Assembly: GCF_038008325.1 (NCBI RefSeq)
Contig: NZ_JBBOYW010000001.1
Coordinates: 1,292,001 to 1,356,000, forward strand
Length of the DNA stretch: 64,000 nt
From: Lysinibacillus sp. FSL K6-0232
GTDB taxonomy: Bacteria > Bacillota > Bacilli > Bacillales_A > Planococcaceae
Direction: 5' to 3'
Shown: positions 26,825-35,675 of the stretch, piece after piece
How the letters are laid out: the number at the start of each line of letters is the position of its first letter
Numbering within the stretch: the first letter of the stretch is position 1
Notes under the pieces: model-generated
What the model saw: the letters and a program-made list of their open reading frames with translations, nothing else
Database searches by the model: none
Told to the model about the DNA's origin: nothing
Translations under genes and position numbers: made by a program

Positions 26825-27973
26825 ATGATGAAGCTTCTACAAATTGTCAGTATATTAATTGCTCTATCATTTGTGACATTTATAGTAACGTTTATTTTAA
26901 TACTAGGCGGGCATTTACATCTTATGGGGTTAGTCTGGACAATTTCCGCTTGTTTATTTGTGCTAATTGTTTGTAGTATGATGAATTGGTTCAATACAAA
27001 AACGAAAAAGGGTTGGGTCATAGGTATTCTTAGTGTGGCATTGCTAATAGCTACCATTCAACCGATTCGCTACTATTATAAGATGAGCATTCCTACTGTA
27101 GATGCAGAAATTGATGTCTTTGCCTATGAGCCATTTTCGCGCAATAATAAGGTGATAAAGTCTGATACAGAGGCATCCTTACAGTTAACACAGCCATTGC
27201 CACGCTTAGATGGTGCAACAGCTATGTACCCTTTGTATGCGGCATTTGTAGAGGCGACCTATCCTAAAAATAATTATTCACCGTATGACAGTATCGTAAA
27301 GGTTAGCCGTACACCAGAAGCCTATCAAAATTTATTAGTAGGCGATACAGATATTATTTTTGTAGCGGCTCCATCTACATCACAGCAATGGCAGGCTGAA
27401 AACAAGGGACTAGCATTTAATATGACACCAATTGGACGGGAGGCATTTGTCTTTTTTGTTCATGCTAACAATAGTGTTGATAATTTAACACTTGAGCAGG
27501 TAAAGCAAATCTATGCGGGTGATATAACAAATTGGCATGAGGTAGGTGGTCAGGATGATGCCATCCGTGCTTTTCAGCGTCCAGCAGATAGCGGTAGTCA
27601 AACAGCACTTGAAAAGCTGATGGGTGATCAGCCTATTATGGAAGCGCCAACTGAAGATATTGCCTCAGGAATGGGCGGTATTATTCAAGAGGTTTCAAAA
27701 TATCGAAATTATAAAAATGCGATTGGCTATACATTCCGCTATTATTCTACAGAAATGATTCAGAATAAGGAAATAAAATTATTATCCATTGATGGTGTAG
27801 CGCCGACAAAGGAAAATATCCAAAATGGTACGTATCCTTTAATAGCTGAATTTTATGCGGTGACAGCAGGAACAGAAAATCCCAATGCGCAGAAGCTGAT
27901 TGATTGGATATGTTCAGATGAAGGACAGGCAATAATCGAAAAGGTTGGCTATGTGCCAGTGGCAAAGAATTAA
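26825..27973 (+). CDS. Membrane-anchored PstS-like substrate-binding protein
   Basis: 382 residues. Two to three N-terminal membrane segments (about 4-35, 36-60 and 63-84) are followed by an extracytoplasmic phosphate-binding-protein-type domain: LDGATAMYPLYAAFVEATYP, VAAPSTSQQW, PIGREAFVFFVH, ITNWHEVGG, RPADSGSQTALEKLMG. The usual lipoprotein signal is replaced by the helices. No pst permease or ATPase is adjacent, so it may sense or scavenge an anion rather than feed an ABC importer. AAAAGGGAGAG precedes the start (ATG at 26825 or 26828). Confidence 0.82.
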   Translation: MMKLLQIVSILIALSFVTFIVTFILILGGHLHLMGLVWTISACLFVLIVCSMMNWFNTKTKKGWVIGILSVALLIATIQPIRYYYKMSIPTVDAEIDVFAYEPFSRNNKVIKSDTEASLQLTQPLPRLDGATAMYPLYAAFVEATYPKNNYSPYDSIVKVSRTPEAYQNLLVGDTDIIFVAAPSTSQQWQAENKGLAFNMTPIGREAFVFFVHANNSVDNLTLEQVKQIYAGDITNWHEVGGQDDAIRAFQRPADSGSQTALEKLMGDQPIMEAPTEDIASGMGGIIQEVSKYRNYKNAIGYTFRYYSTEMIQNKEIKLLSIDGVAPTKENIQNGTYPLIAEFYAVTAGTENPNAQKLIDWICSDEGQAIIEKVGYVPVAKN

Positions 27974-27988
27974 AAAATTTGTTATACT
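27960..27988 (+). promoter_or_regulatory. Promoter of the guanidine riboswitch transcript
   Basis: TATACT at 27983-27988 with an extended TGn element. The -35 position 17 bases upstream (TGGCAA) is poor. It starts within the end of the PstS-like gene, about 25 bases before the riboswitch. Confidence 0.5.
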
Positions 27989-28005
27989 AAAAAGAACATA
28001 ATAGC

Positions 28006-28136
28006 GTCAAAGTTTTCTAGGGTTCCGTAGCTTATGCTAGTCTGGTCCGAGAGAAAACCACAAATTCATTTTGTGACACGGAAGGATAAAAGCCTGGGAG
28101 ATACTGTTGTTAGACAGTTTCTTTAGGCTTTTTTTA
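28006..28136 (+). ncRNA. Guanidine-I (ykkC) riboswitch with terminator
   Basis: The leader carries the ykkC signature elements in order: TCTAGGGTTCCG, CTGGTCCGAGAG, ACACGGAAGGATAAAAGCC and TGGGAGAT. The 3' part of the aptamer (AAAGCCT, 28089-28095) can instead pair with AGGCTTT (28125-28131), forming a hairpin ending in a T run. Guanidine binding should hold AAAGCC in the aptamer and prevent termination, turning on the downstream SMR exporter pair. The motif is read directly; the mechanism is that known for the class. Confidence 0.93.
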
Positions 28137-28164
28137 TTTGGCTAAAAATATGGAGGGATTTAGG

Positions 28165-28506
28165 ATGAATAAACAATGGTTCAGTGTTATTATTGCAGCT
28201 TGTTTTGAGGTTGGCTGGGTTATTGGCTTAAAGCATGCCAATAGTGTATTAGAATGGATTGGCACAGCTATTGCGATTTTTGTTAGTTTTTATTTACTCA
28301 TTAAAGCAGGGGAGCATTTACCTGTTGGTACGGTATATGCTGTGTTTGTTGGCTTAGGTACAACAGGAACCGTCTGTGCCGATAGCTTGTTGTTCGGAGA
28401 GCCATGGAAGCTGTCGAAAATTATTTGTATTGTTATATTGCTTGCAGGTGTTGTCGGCTTAAAGCTTGTAACAGGTGAGCCACAGGAAAAAGAGGTGACA
28501 AGATAA
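28165..28506 (+). CDS. SMR-family guanidinium exporter subunit 1
   Basis: 113-residue four-helix small multidrug resistance protein. Glu15 in the first helix (AACFEVGWVIGLKHAN) is the proton/substrate carboxylate. The GWVxGLK pattern is that of Gdx-type guanidinium exporters rather than EmrE-like drug pumps. ATG at 28165 follows GGAGGG. The stop overlaps the next start (TAATG), so the pair is translationally coupled and probably works as a heterodimer. Control by the guanidine-I riboswitch supports guanidinium/proton antiport. Confidence 0.92.
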   Translation: MNKQWFSVIIAACFEVGWVIGLKHANSVLEWIGTAIAIFVSFYLLIKAGEHLPVGTVYAVFVGLGTTGTVCADSLLFGEPWKLSKIICIVILLAGVVGLKLVTGEPQEKEVTR

Positions 28507-28820
28507 TGGCATGGATGGCATTAGTAGTTGCTGGGCTATGTGAAATGATGGGTGTTTATATGATTAGTAAATATAATGAAACAAAGAGCATTAAAAATTT
28601 AGGGCTGCTGATTTTAGCATTTGCTTTAAGCTTTGTAGGGCTTGCTTATGCGATGGAAACTTTGCCAATGGGAACAGCCTATGCAATTTGGACAGGTATT
28701 GGTGCAGCAGGAGGAGCCCTGCTAGGGATGTTATTTTTTAATGAATCGAAGGACTGGCGACGAGTTGCTTGTATTGTGCTTGTTTTAGGAGCCGCTATTA
28801 TGTTGAAGCTATTATCATAA
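28506..28820 (+). CDS. SMR-family guanidinium exporter subunit 2
   Basis: 104-residue four-helix SMR protein with the conserved Glu13 (AGLCEMMGVYM) and the family segment PMGTAYAIWTGIGAAGGALLGM. It overlaps the preceding subunit by one base. Paired SMR genes of unequal length usually insert in opposite orientations to make one functional exporter. A strong terminator follows. Confidence 0.92.
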   Translation: MAWMALVVAGLCEMMGVYMISKYNETKSIKNLGLLILAFALSFVGLAYAMETLPMGTAYAIWTGIGAAGGALLGMLFFNESKDWRRVACIVLVLGAAIMLKLLS

Positions 28821-28822
28821 AG

Positions 28823-28864
28823 AAAAAATGCACTTCCGCTATAATGGCGAAAGTGCATTTTTTA
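28823..28864. terminator. Bidirectional terminator
   Basis: AAAAAATGCACTT...AAGTGCATTTTTT stem between the convergent SMR pair and opuAC. The long A and T arms serve both strands. Confidence 0.9.
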
Positions 28865-28866
28865 GT

Positions 28867-29751
28867 TTATTTTGTTACATCTTTTGTCCATTCTTCAACT
28901 TTATCTGGATTTGCTGCAATCCAGTCTTTAGCAGCATCTTTTGGATCTTTACCATCTGTAATTTCAGACATCACGCTTTCCATATCTTCTGGTGTCCAGT
29001 GGAAGTTATCTAGTACAGAATAAACATCTGGTAAATCTTCCTTTAGCCCTTTACGTGCAAATGTATTAATTGTTTCTTCGCCACCATAAGAGCCTTTCGG
29101 GTCCTCTAAATATTTAAGGTCGTATTTCGCAAATTTCCAGTGTGGTGACCAGCCTGTAACAACGATTTCTTCCTCATTTTTTAGTGCTTTATCCAATGAA
29201 GTTGTCATGGCACCAGAAGAGGAAGTAACAAGGCTCCAATCTGCTAAATTCTCATAGTCTTCTAATGCTTTTTCAGTAGCAGCCGTGATACCAGCACCAG
29301 GTTCAATACCTGTAATTGTTTTGTCTGCTTCATTTGTTAAATCTTCAATAGAATTAACATCCATATATTGTGGGACAACTAAGCCAATTTTTGCACCAGC
29401 AAGGTTTTCACCAAGCTCATCTAGGTCAGCGCTATATTTATCGTATTGCGTACCGTGTGTATGTGGTAGCCATGCAGCTACCATCCCATCTGCCTCACCT
29501 TTTGAAACAGCCTCCCACATAATAGCATTATCAAGTGGTGTTAATGTAACATCATAGCCTAAGTCTTCAAGCACCTGCCCAACAACATTTGTAGAGGCAA
29601 TTTCTGTATCCCATTCTACATAAGCTAGATTTACCTCTTTAGAGCTGCTGCTGCTGCCAGAATCTGAACCTGAGTCATCACTGCTACAAGCGGCAAGCAT
29701 TAAGCCTAAGCCTAAAGCCATTCCTATTTTTGATAGTGTTTTGAATTTCAT
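28867..29751 (-). CDS. opuAC: Glycine betaine ABC transporter binding lipoprotein
   Basis: 294-residue OpuAC-family protein. The lipobox LAAC gives Cys22, followed by a Ser/Asp linker and the betaine-binding domain (VNLAYVEWDTEIASTNVV; DGMVAAWLPHTHGTQYDKY; VTGWSPHWKFAKYDLKYLEDP). Trp residues in the AWLPHTH and WSPHWKF segments build the aromatic cage for quaternary amines. AAAGGGAG precedes the ATG. Third gene of the opuA operon. Confidence 0.93.
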   Translation of the reverse strand: MKFKTLSKIGMALGLGLMLAACSSDDSGSDSGSSSSSKEVNLAYVEWDTEIASTNVVGQVLEDLGYDVTLTPLDNAIMWEAVSKGEADGMVAAWLPHTHGTQYDKYSADLDELGENLAGAKIGLVVPQYMDVNSIEDLTNEADKTITGIEPGAGITAATEKALEDYENLADWSLVTSSSGAMTTSLDKALKNEEEIVVTGWSPHWKFAKYDLKYLEDPKGSYGGEETINTFARKGLKEDLPDVYSVLDNFHWTPEDMESVMSEITDGKDPKDAAKDWIAANPDKVEEWTKDVTK

Positions 29752-29832
29752 CGAATCTCCCTTTCTCTTGCTAATTTTATATCAAACTGCTATATACCTA
29801 TCAGCAGGTATAAGCAAGAACGATTAATAATT

Positions 29833-30681
29833 TTAGGATGCTTTCTTTTTATTAAAGCTTTGCGTTAAGCGGTCAATAATAATCGCAAAAATAACTAAGC
29901 CTAAGCCAGCAACAAAACCATTACCAACCTGTGTACGTTGTAGTGCTGTTAATACTTCACGTCCTAGACCAGGCGCACCAATCATAGAGGCGATAACAAC
30001 CATTGAAAGTGATAGCATAACAGTTTGGTTAATCCCTGCCATAATTGTTGATTTAGCAAGAGGAATTTCTACTTTAAATAGCTTTTGGCTACCTGTACTA
30101 CCATAAGAGTCAGCTGCTTCCACTAACTCTTTAGGTACTTGACGAATACCTAAGTTTGTCATACGTACAGTTGGTGGTAGGGCGAAGATAACAGATGCGA
30201 AAACACCAGGTACAATACCGATACCGAAGAATGCAACCGCAGGAATTAAGTAGACAAAGCCAGGCATTGTTTGCATAAAGTCAAGCACTGGTTTAATAAT
30301 GCTCTCGGCAATTGTTGATTTGGACATTAGAATTCCAAGTGGGATACCAATAATAATGGATATAATACTTGAAAAGATTACGAGCGTGGTTGTTTCCATA
30401 AGATTTGTCCATAAACCTTGATTGTAGATAAACAACAAGCCGATTAATGAAAATACGGCAAGCCCGAATTTTTTGCCTGTAATAAAAAAGGCAAGTATAA
30501 CAACAAGTGCGATTAAAATAATAGCTGGGATACTAATTAATAAATCAGTGACCTGATTCATGAGTAGCTTTCCGAATTGTTGAATAGAGTTAAAGAACGC
30601 AGAAAAGTTACTCGTCAACCAGTCCATAGCTGATTCTACCCATGAAGCCAGTGGTAATTTATTATCTAGAAAGTTATTCAT
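29833..30681 (-). CDS. opuAB: Glycine betaine ABC transporter permease
   Basis: 282 residues from the ATG at 30681, preceded by GAGGAGG. The BPD-transport inner membrane domain is clear ([39 protein letters not shown]), with about 6-7 helices and an amphipathic N-terminus typical of OpuAB/ProW. It overlaps the end of the ATPase gene by 8 bases, so it is translationally coupled. It imports osmoprotectant during osmotic stress. Confidence 0.93.
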   Translation of the reverse strand: MNNFLDNKLPLASWVESAMDWLTSNFSAFFNSIQQFGKLLMNQVTDLLISIPAIILIALVVILAFFITGKKFGLAVFSLIGLLFIYNQGLWTNLMETTTLVIFSSIISIIIGIPLGILMSKSTIAESIIKPVLDFMQTMPGFVYLIPAVAFFGIGIVPGVFASVIFALPPTVRMTNLGIRQVPKELVEAADSYGSTGSQKLFKVEIPLAKSTIMAGINQTVMLSLSMVVIASMIGAPGLGREVLTALQRTQVGNGFVAGLGLVIFAIIIDRLTQSFNKKKAS

Positions 30682-31873
30682 GTACTTCAGCCTCCTCATC
30701 GCTCGTTGAAAGTGCTTGGATGACAACGCCTCGAATCAGCACACCTAGTAAGCGTCCATCTTTCACAACGGCAATTGGAGTAGGGGAATTGTAAATCATT
30801 CCTAAAATATCCTGAATTAGCATATCTGGAGGAACTGTTAATACTTCTGATTGCACAATTGAATGAACGGTTTGCTCCTGTTGTTTAGCTGCGGCTAATG
30901 CATCATCAGCAGTAATATAGCCTTTTAAATGACGATTTTTATCAACAGCCATCAGTAAGCTCACTGCTTCCTGACGCATACGTTTTAGTGCTACTTTAGG
31001 ACCATCAAGGTCTATATTGACAGAAACAGGTCGCACCATGACATTTTCTGCTGTTAATACTTTTGAACGGTCTACATCTTCAACGAATGTTTTGACATAA
31101 TCATTTGCTGGATTTGTTAATATCTCTTCACCTGTACCAATTTGAATGATAGAACCATCCTTCATAATAGCGATGCGATCTCCTATGCGTAAAGCTTCAT
31201 TCAAATCATGGGTAATAAATAAAATCGTTTTTTTCAATGTTTGTTGTAGATCAAGTAGCTCATCCTGCATTTCTTTACGAATTAACGGGTCAAGTGCAGA
31301 GAAAGCTTCATCCATTAATAATATTTCAGGGTCATTGGCTAGCGCTCGTGCTAAACCAACACGTTGCTGCATACCACCTGATAATTGGCTGGGATATTGA
31401 TCTTTGTAAGCGAGTAGTCCAGCATTTTCGAGGGCCTGTTCTGCTTTAGCTTGTCGTTCTTCCTTTGGAACGCCTCGGACTTCAAGGCCGTATTCGGTAT
31501 TTTGAAGTAATGTACGATGAGGGAATAAACCGAAGTTTTGGAAAACCATACTCATTTTGTTTCTTCTAACAGTTCGTAAACTTTCTTTTCCCATTGTAGA
31601 AATATTTTCACCGTCAATATATATATTTCCGCTCGTTGGTTCAATAAGTCGGTTTAAGAGCCGTATAAGTGTTGATTTACCACTTCCTGATAACCCCATA
31701 ATAACAAAGATTTCACCTTCATTTACTGTAAAGCTTGCATCGTATACACCAACAGTTGCACCTGTTTGTTTTAAGATATCAGTTTTACTTTTTTGTTGCT
31801 TAACGAGTTCTAGTGCTTGGGGAATATGCTTACCAAACACTTTAGATACGTGTTCTACTTTTATTTTTTCCAT
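30674..31873 (-). CDS. opuAA: Glycine betaine ABC transporter ATPase with CBS domains
   Basis: 399 residues. Walker [10 protein letters not shown], signature [15 protein letters not shown] and Walker [13 protein letters not shown] are followed by two C-terminal CBS modules (from about 275), which sense ionic strength or c-di-AMP in OpuA-type transporters. ATG at 31873 follows GGAAGG; an upstream TTG at 31933 lies in the promoter and is rejected. First gene of opuA-AA-AB-AC, directly after a BusR-like regulator gene, with an operator-like inverted repeat in its promoter. Confidence 0.93.
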   Translation of the reverse strand: MEKIKVEHVSKVFGKHIPQALELVKQQKSKTDILKQTGATVGVYDASFTVNEGEIFVIMGLSGSGKSTLIRLLNRLIEPTSGNIYIDGENISTMGKESLRTVRRNKMSMVFQNFGLFPHRTLLQNTEYGLEVRGVPKEERQAKAEQALENAGLLAYKDQYPSQLSGGMQQRVGLARALANDPEILLMDEAFSALDPLIRKEMQDELLDLQQTLKKTILFITHDLNEALRIGDRIAIMKDGSIIQIGTGEEILTNPANDYVKTFVEDVDRSKVLTAENVMVRPVSVNIDLDGPKVALKRMRQEAVSLLMAVDKNRHLKGYITADDALAAAKQQEQTVHSIVQSEVLTVPPDMLIQDILGMIYNSPTPIAVVKDGRLLGVLIRGVVIQALSTSDEEAEVHE

Positions 31874-31931
31874 AGAAACATTCCTTCCGTAGAGTATTAC
31901 TATTTGAGGATAATGATACCCAAAAATAAAC

Positions 31932-31974
31932 AAGTAACAACTTTACTTTAACAAAGAGTTGTCACTTTTGTCAA
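31932..31974 (-). promoter_or_regulatory. opuA promoter with BusR-type bipartite inverted repeat
   Basis: On the minus strand TTGACA (31974-31969) and TAAAGT (31950-31945) are 18 bases apart. Two 11-base half-sites, AAGTAACAACT (31932-31942) and AGTTGTCACTT (31957-31967), are inverted, match at 10 of 11 positions and are spaced by 14 bases. One lies in the spacer between -35 and -10, the other just downstream of the -10. Occupancy would block transcription. The adjacent GntR/RCK_C gene encodes the likely repressor. Confidence 0.65.
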
Positions 31975-31986
31975 ATCGACAAATTA

Positions 31987-32033
31987 GAAAAAATCCGCAT
32001 AAACGCTGTAATATCAGCGCTTATACGGATTTT
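31987..32033 (-). terminator. Terminator of the busR-like gene
   Basis: A long stem, AAAATCCGCATAAACGCTG against CAGCGCTTATACGGATTTT (a few mismatches), ends in a T run on the minus strand. It begins at the stop codon and insulates the regulator from opuA. Confidence 0.85.
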
Positions 32034-32667
32034 AATTCGGATATAAAAAACTTTGAACTCGAGCAAAGCTTTCATCATTACCAATAAAATAAATGACGTC
32101 ACCCTCTTCAAAAGATACATAGGGACCAGGGGATATTAATAATTCATTGCCACGTCGAATACCAACAATTGTGCTAGCAGTATTTTGCCAAAAGTTTAAG
32201 GCTTGCACAGTTTGGTGGATGCATGGACTATCAGCAGTTAGCTCTAATTGATAAGGAATAAATGGATTAACCGAACGGAAATGCTCCGTGCGACTAATAA
32301 GCTGCTTTGCCTTTTCCTGCAACGTGATAAGTTCTTGCTGTTGCTTGTGAATGCTTGTCAAAAGTTCATTTTGTATTTCATGGATGGATTGCACATCATG
32401 AAATTGTCGAACAAACTGCGCCGCTTTTTCATACGATTTAATGATAACACCGCTCCCTTTTGAAGCTTCAACAATTTCTAGGTCTTGTAAAACGGCTATC
32501 GCTCTTCTTGCTGTTTCAGCTGAAACATTATACTGACTTGCAAGAGAGGAGCGTGCATAGATTTTATCGCCAATACGATATTTTCTTTCGACAATCTTCG
32601 AAGCAAGATCAATGGCTATTTGCTGATATTTTGGTTGCTTGAGTTGAACGTTTTTTTCTAAGTTCAT
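32032..32667 (-). CDS. busR: GntR-type regulator with RCK_C domain (BusR-like)
   Basis: 211 residues: a GntR winged helix (about 10-75; SSLASQYNVSAETARRAIAVLQDLEIVEASKGSGVII), a coiled-coil (about 90-125) and a C-terminal TrkA-C/RCK_C domain (about 135-208; TASTIVGIRRGNELLISPGP, EEGDVIYFIGN). BusR of streptococci and lactococci has this architecture, binds c-di-AMP through RCK_C and represses the betaine transporter operon. The gene is directly upstream of opuA with the same direction. The role here is inferred from architecture plus neighbourhood. AAAGGAAG precedes the ATG. Confidence 0.85.
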   Translation of the reverse strand: MNLEKNVQLKQPKYQQIAIDLASKIVERKYRIGDKIYARSSLASQYNVSAETARRAIAVLQDLEIVEASKGSGVIIKSYEKAAQFVRQFHDVQSIHEIQNELLTSIHKQQQELITLQEKAKQLISRTEHFRSVNPFIPYQLELTADSPCIHQTVQALNFWQNTASTIVGIRRGNELLISPGPYVSFEEGDVIYFIGNDESFARVQSFLYPN

Positions 32668-32946
32668 TATTAAACTTCCTTTCGTTGTTACAGGTAATTA
32701 TAGACGAACCCGCACAGAAGCAATGGCATTTCCATAAACGATTACTAGATAAGTTTATAGGATAACTATTAGTAATAGAGGGGGAGATTCATATAACAAT
32801 GATTACTGAAAGCAAAGAATATCGTACAAGGTAAAATGGTTAATGTAAAGTATATTACCATAGAAAATATTTGCCTAGTTAAGATATCTATTAGCGTAAG
32901 TATACATGATTTTACCCATATAGGAGAGGAGTTAATCTATATATAT

Positions 32947-32982
32947 AAAGGATTGATGCAATCTATGTGCATCAATCCTTTT
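32947..32982. terminator. Terminator after the sarcosine oxidase-like gene
   Basis: AAAGGATTGATGCA pairs perfectly with TGCATCAATCCTTT. On the minus strand TTTATATATA follows. The rest of the 32668-32946 gap is AT-rich with no gene that I can see. Confidence 0.75.
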
Positions 32983-32987
32983 ATCAT

Positions 32988-34106
32988 TTAACAAAATCGA
33001 CTAATTTTAAATGGTGTTAAATCCTGCTTGCTTGTACCATCTAGGATTAATTCGGAAAGTACCTCGCCAACGGCACTACTAAATTTAAAGCCATGCCCAG
33101 AAAAGCCCCCTGCCATGACAATATTGCGATGGTTAGGTAAAAAATCAATAATAAAATCTTCATCTGGTGTCATGGAATATTTGCACGTTTTGCCGTATTT
33201 GAATGCACCATGCTGTGGCATAAATTGCTGAATAAATTGCTGTAAATCTTCACGATCATTATCGTCAAAGGGGTGCAATGGTTCATTTGGATCAACCGCT
33301 TCTCCGCCATCATGTCGACCTAATTTTAATCCTACACCATCAATGCTTGGAAACCCGTAATAGAAAGAATCTGCTAACTCAATCCCGTAAGCTGGGAAAA
33401 CAGCATCACGATAAAGCTGTTCATCTGCTTCAAACCAAGCAAAGGTTTTACGTGTTGGTGTAACAGGAATTGATATATTCATAGTTGCTAGTAACTCGGT
33501 TGCCCATGCGCCAGCTGTAACAATTAATTGCTTTGCTTGATAGGTAGTATTCGCTGTTTGGATATGTACAATGTCACCTGCTTGAATAGCGAGCACCTTG
33601 TCATTTGTTTGCAAGGTTGCACCAGCAGCTAATGCTAATTTTTTATATGCCTGTATACATGCCTCAACACGGAGGACACCTGCTGTTGGTTCAAAGCAAG
33701 CGACGAGATTTGCGGGGAGGGCTAATCCCGGCCATTTTTCCATTGCTTCCTCTGCTGAATAACATTCAAGTGCTAAATGGTAGAGCTGTGCACTTGCCTT
33801 CACATTTTGAATAGAGGAGCTTGTGGGCTCGCCAATATTAACCACACCTGTTTGTAAAAATAAGCGTTCATCTACTAAACTTTCTAGCTCCTGCCATAGC
33901 TCGCCAGCTCTTTTCACAAAAGGTACATAGCTTGTGCCCTCACCATAGGCAAAACGAATAATACGTGTATCCCCATGATGACTGCCTTCCTCATGTGGGG
34001 GATTAAAGGCATCTAACAGCAGCACCTTTTTTCCTGCCCTTGCTAAATAATACCCCGCAGCCATGCCCATGGAGCCTGCACCTACAATTACCACATCATA
34101 TAGCAT
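32988..34106 (-). CDS. Monomeric sarcosine oxidase / N-methyl amino acid oxidase-like flavoenzyme
   Basis: 372-residue FAD amine oxidase. The N-terminal GAGSMGMAAGYYLARAG dinucleotide-binding motif is followed by GSHHGDTRIIRFAYGE, and Cys308 in GKTCKYSMTPDEDFIID is the covalent FAD attachment site of MSOX-type enzymes. A second FAD contact is GGFSGHGFKFSSAVGE. It oxidatively demethylates sarcosine or an N-methyl amino acid to give formaldehyde and peroxide. It is not in an operon. Sarcosine versus N-methyltryptophan cannot be separated here. Confidence 0.88.
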   Translation of the reverse strand: MLYDVVIVGAGSMGMAAGYYLARAGKKVLLLDAFNPPHEEGSHHGDTRIIRFAYGEGTSYVPFVKRAGELWQELESLVDERLFLQTGVVNIGEPTSSSIQNVKASAQLYHLALECYSAEEAMEKWPGLALPANLVACFEPTAGVLRVEACIQAYKKLALAAGATLQTNDKVLAIQAGDIVHIQTANTTYQAKQLIVTAGAWATELLATMNISIPVTPTRKTFAWFEADEQLYRDAVFPAYGIELADSFYYGFPSIDGVGLKLGRHDGGEAVDPNEPLHPFDDNDREDLQQFIQQFMPQHGAFKYGKTCKYSMTPDEDFIIDFLPNHRNIVMAGGFSGHGFKFSSAVGEVLSELILDGTSKQDLTPFKISRFC

Positions 34107-34161
34107 TCTAAATCCCTACTTTTTTGCTCTAGTATAGCAGAATATAGCGCAATTAAATAGC

Positions 34162-34211
34162 TAAAAAATGCACAGCACCTGCTACTCAATAGTGGATAGG
34201 GAGCTGTGCAT
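34162..34211 (-). terminator. Terminator of the purine permease transcript
   Basis: ATGCACAGC pairs with GCTGTGCAT, with extra internal pairing. On the minus strand six T follow the stem. Confidence 0.85.
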
Positions 34212-34217
34212 AATTAT

Positions 34218-35567
34218 TTACTTAGTATTTGGTAAGATTTTATTCAGGATAATAGCTACTAAAGCTGCTGTTGCAATTGGTGAGCCAAATAAATATTGAA
34301 TGGTTGTCGGTAAAGAATATAAGAAGTCATCAGGTAGGACGGTTAATGCTAATGTTAAAATAACAGGTATAGCAATAACATACATTTCCTTCTCACCAAT
34401 ATATTCATTTTTCATAACCTGTAAGCCACTAATCGCAATAATACCGCAGACGATAACAAAGACGCCACCAATAACAGCCGAAGGAATAGCTGAAATAAGC
34501 GCAGCTAATTTACCAGAGAAGCCAAATACGATAAACCAAGCCCCTACAGCAATAAATACACGGCGGCTGGCAACACCTGTAATCGAGATAACGCCTGCAT
34601 TTGTTGAATACCCTGTAACAGGTGTAGAGCCTAAAAAGGAAGCAATAAAGCAGCCAATCCCTTCACCAACCACACCACGGTTAATTTGTCGCTCGGTTAA
34701 TGGCTGGTCGATAACATTACTAATGGCAAACCATGTTCCTGTTGTTTCTGCCATTAACACAATATAAATAATAATCATTGTAATAATTGCTGAAATATTA
34801 AAGCTAAAGCCAAAATCGGCAAATGGAATTTGAGGCATACTAAACCAGCGTGCCTGTGATACGGCAGATAAATCTAAAACGCCCATTATATTTGCAGCTA
34901 TACTGCCTGCGATTAAAGCGATAATAACGGAAGCAATACGAAATACTCGTCCTTTTTGCTGAAAAACAGAGCCTAGCATAACGCAAAGCACTAAAACACC
35001 TGCTGTAATTAATGCTAAATAGATATTTTGTGTCATCGATGCGCCTGCGCCATTAAAAATATTATCACTTAATCCGACAGGCATTAATGATAGCCCAACA
35101 ACAAAAATAATTGTACCGCCAACAATTGGTGGAATAAATATTTTAACAATTTTATTAAAGATACCTGTATAGCCTAAAATAATCACCAAGATTGCCCCAA
35201 TTAAGCTGGCTCCTAATACGGTACTCCAGCCTAGATCACCACTGCCGCTTGCTGCATAAATTCCAACAATGGCTCCAAGTGGTACATAGGATGGACCCTG
35301 TGCCATTGGGAACTTCATACAGAAATGTGTTTGCACAATGGTCGCAAGTCCTGCTGCAATAAAGGTTGATTGAATTAAGGCACTTGCTTGACCTGTTTGT
35401 AAGCCAATTAACATAGCAATTAAAAATGGTACAACATACACATCCATTGCCATGACATGTTGTAAGCCAAGCAGTGCTGATTGACCAAAAGAAATTTTCT
35501 CATGTGGTAAGACGGTCAATTGTGTTTTTGCTGATTGATTAGCTAGTTTGTTATGCTGCGTTTCCAC
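34218..35567 (-). CDS. Uracil-xanthine (NCS2) permease, purine type
   Basis: 449 residues from the GTG at 35567, nine bases after GAGGTG; an upstream TTG at 35603 has no ribosome site. NCS2-family features include FCMKFPMAQGPSYVPLGAI, the substrate helix VLMAETTGTWFAISNVI and GSTPVTGYSTNAGVISITGV. About 12-14 membrane helices. It is about 109 bases downstream of guaD in the same direction, so it likely imports guanine, xanthine or hypoxanthine for that enzyme. Confidence 0.88.
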   Translation of the reverse strand: METQHNKLANQSAKTQLTVLPHEKISFGQSALLGLQHVMAMDVYVVPFLIAMLIGLQTGQASALIQSTFIAAGLATIVQTHFCMKFPMAQGPSYVPLGAIVGIYAASGSGDLGWSTVLGASLIGAILVIILGYTGIFNKIVKIFIPPIVGGTIIFVVGLSLMPVGLSDNIFNGAGASMTQNIYLALITAGVLVLCVMLGSVFQQKGRVFRIASVIIALIAGSIAANIMGVLDLSAVSQARWFSMPQIPFADFGFSFNISAIITMIIIYIVLMAETTGTWFAISNVIDQPLTERQINRGVVGEGIGCFIASFLGSTPVTGYSTNAGVISITGVASRRVFIAVGAWFIVFGFSGKLAALISAIPSAVIGGVFVIVCGIIAISGLQVMKNEYIGEKEMYVIAIPVILTLALTVLPDDFLYSLPTTIQYLFGSPIATAALVAIILNKILPNTK

Positions 35568-35675
35568 GGAAATGTACACCTCAAAATGGTAGATTTTAAT
35601 CAATTACGCTCCAGCGTAATTGTGCCTGTCGCTAATGCTTTCGGTACAAAAAGAATTTGCTGAGCCAAGATCAAA

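Noticed and set aside
28021..28136. S-box or T-box leader
   Set aside because: The sequence elements fit guanidine-I (ykkC) and not these classes.
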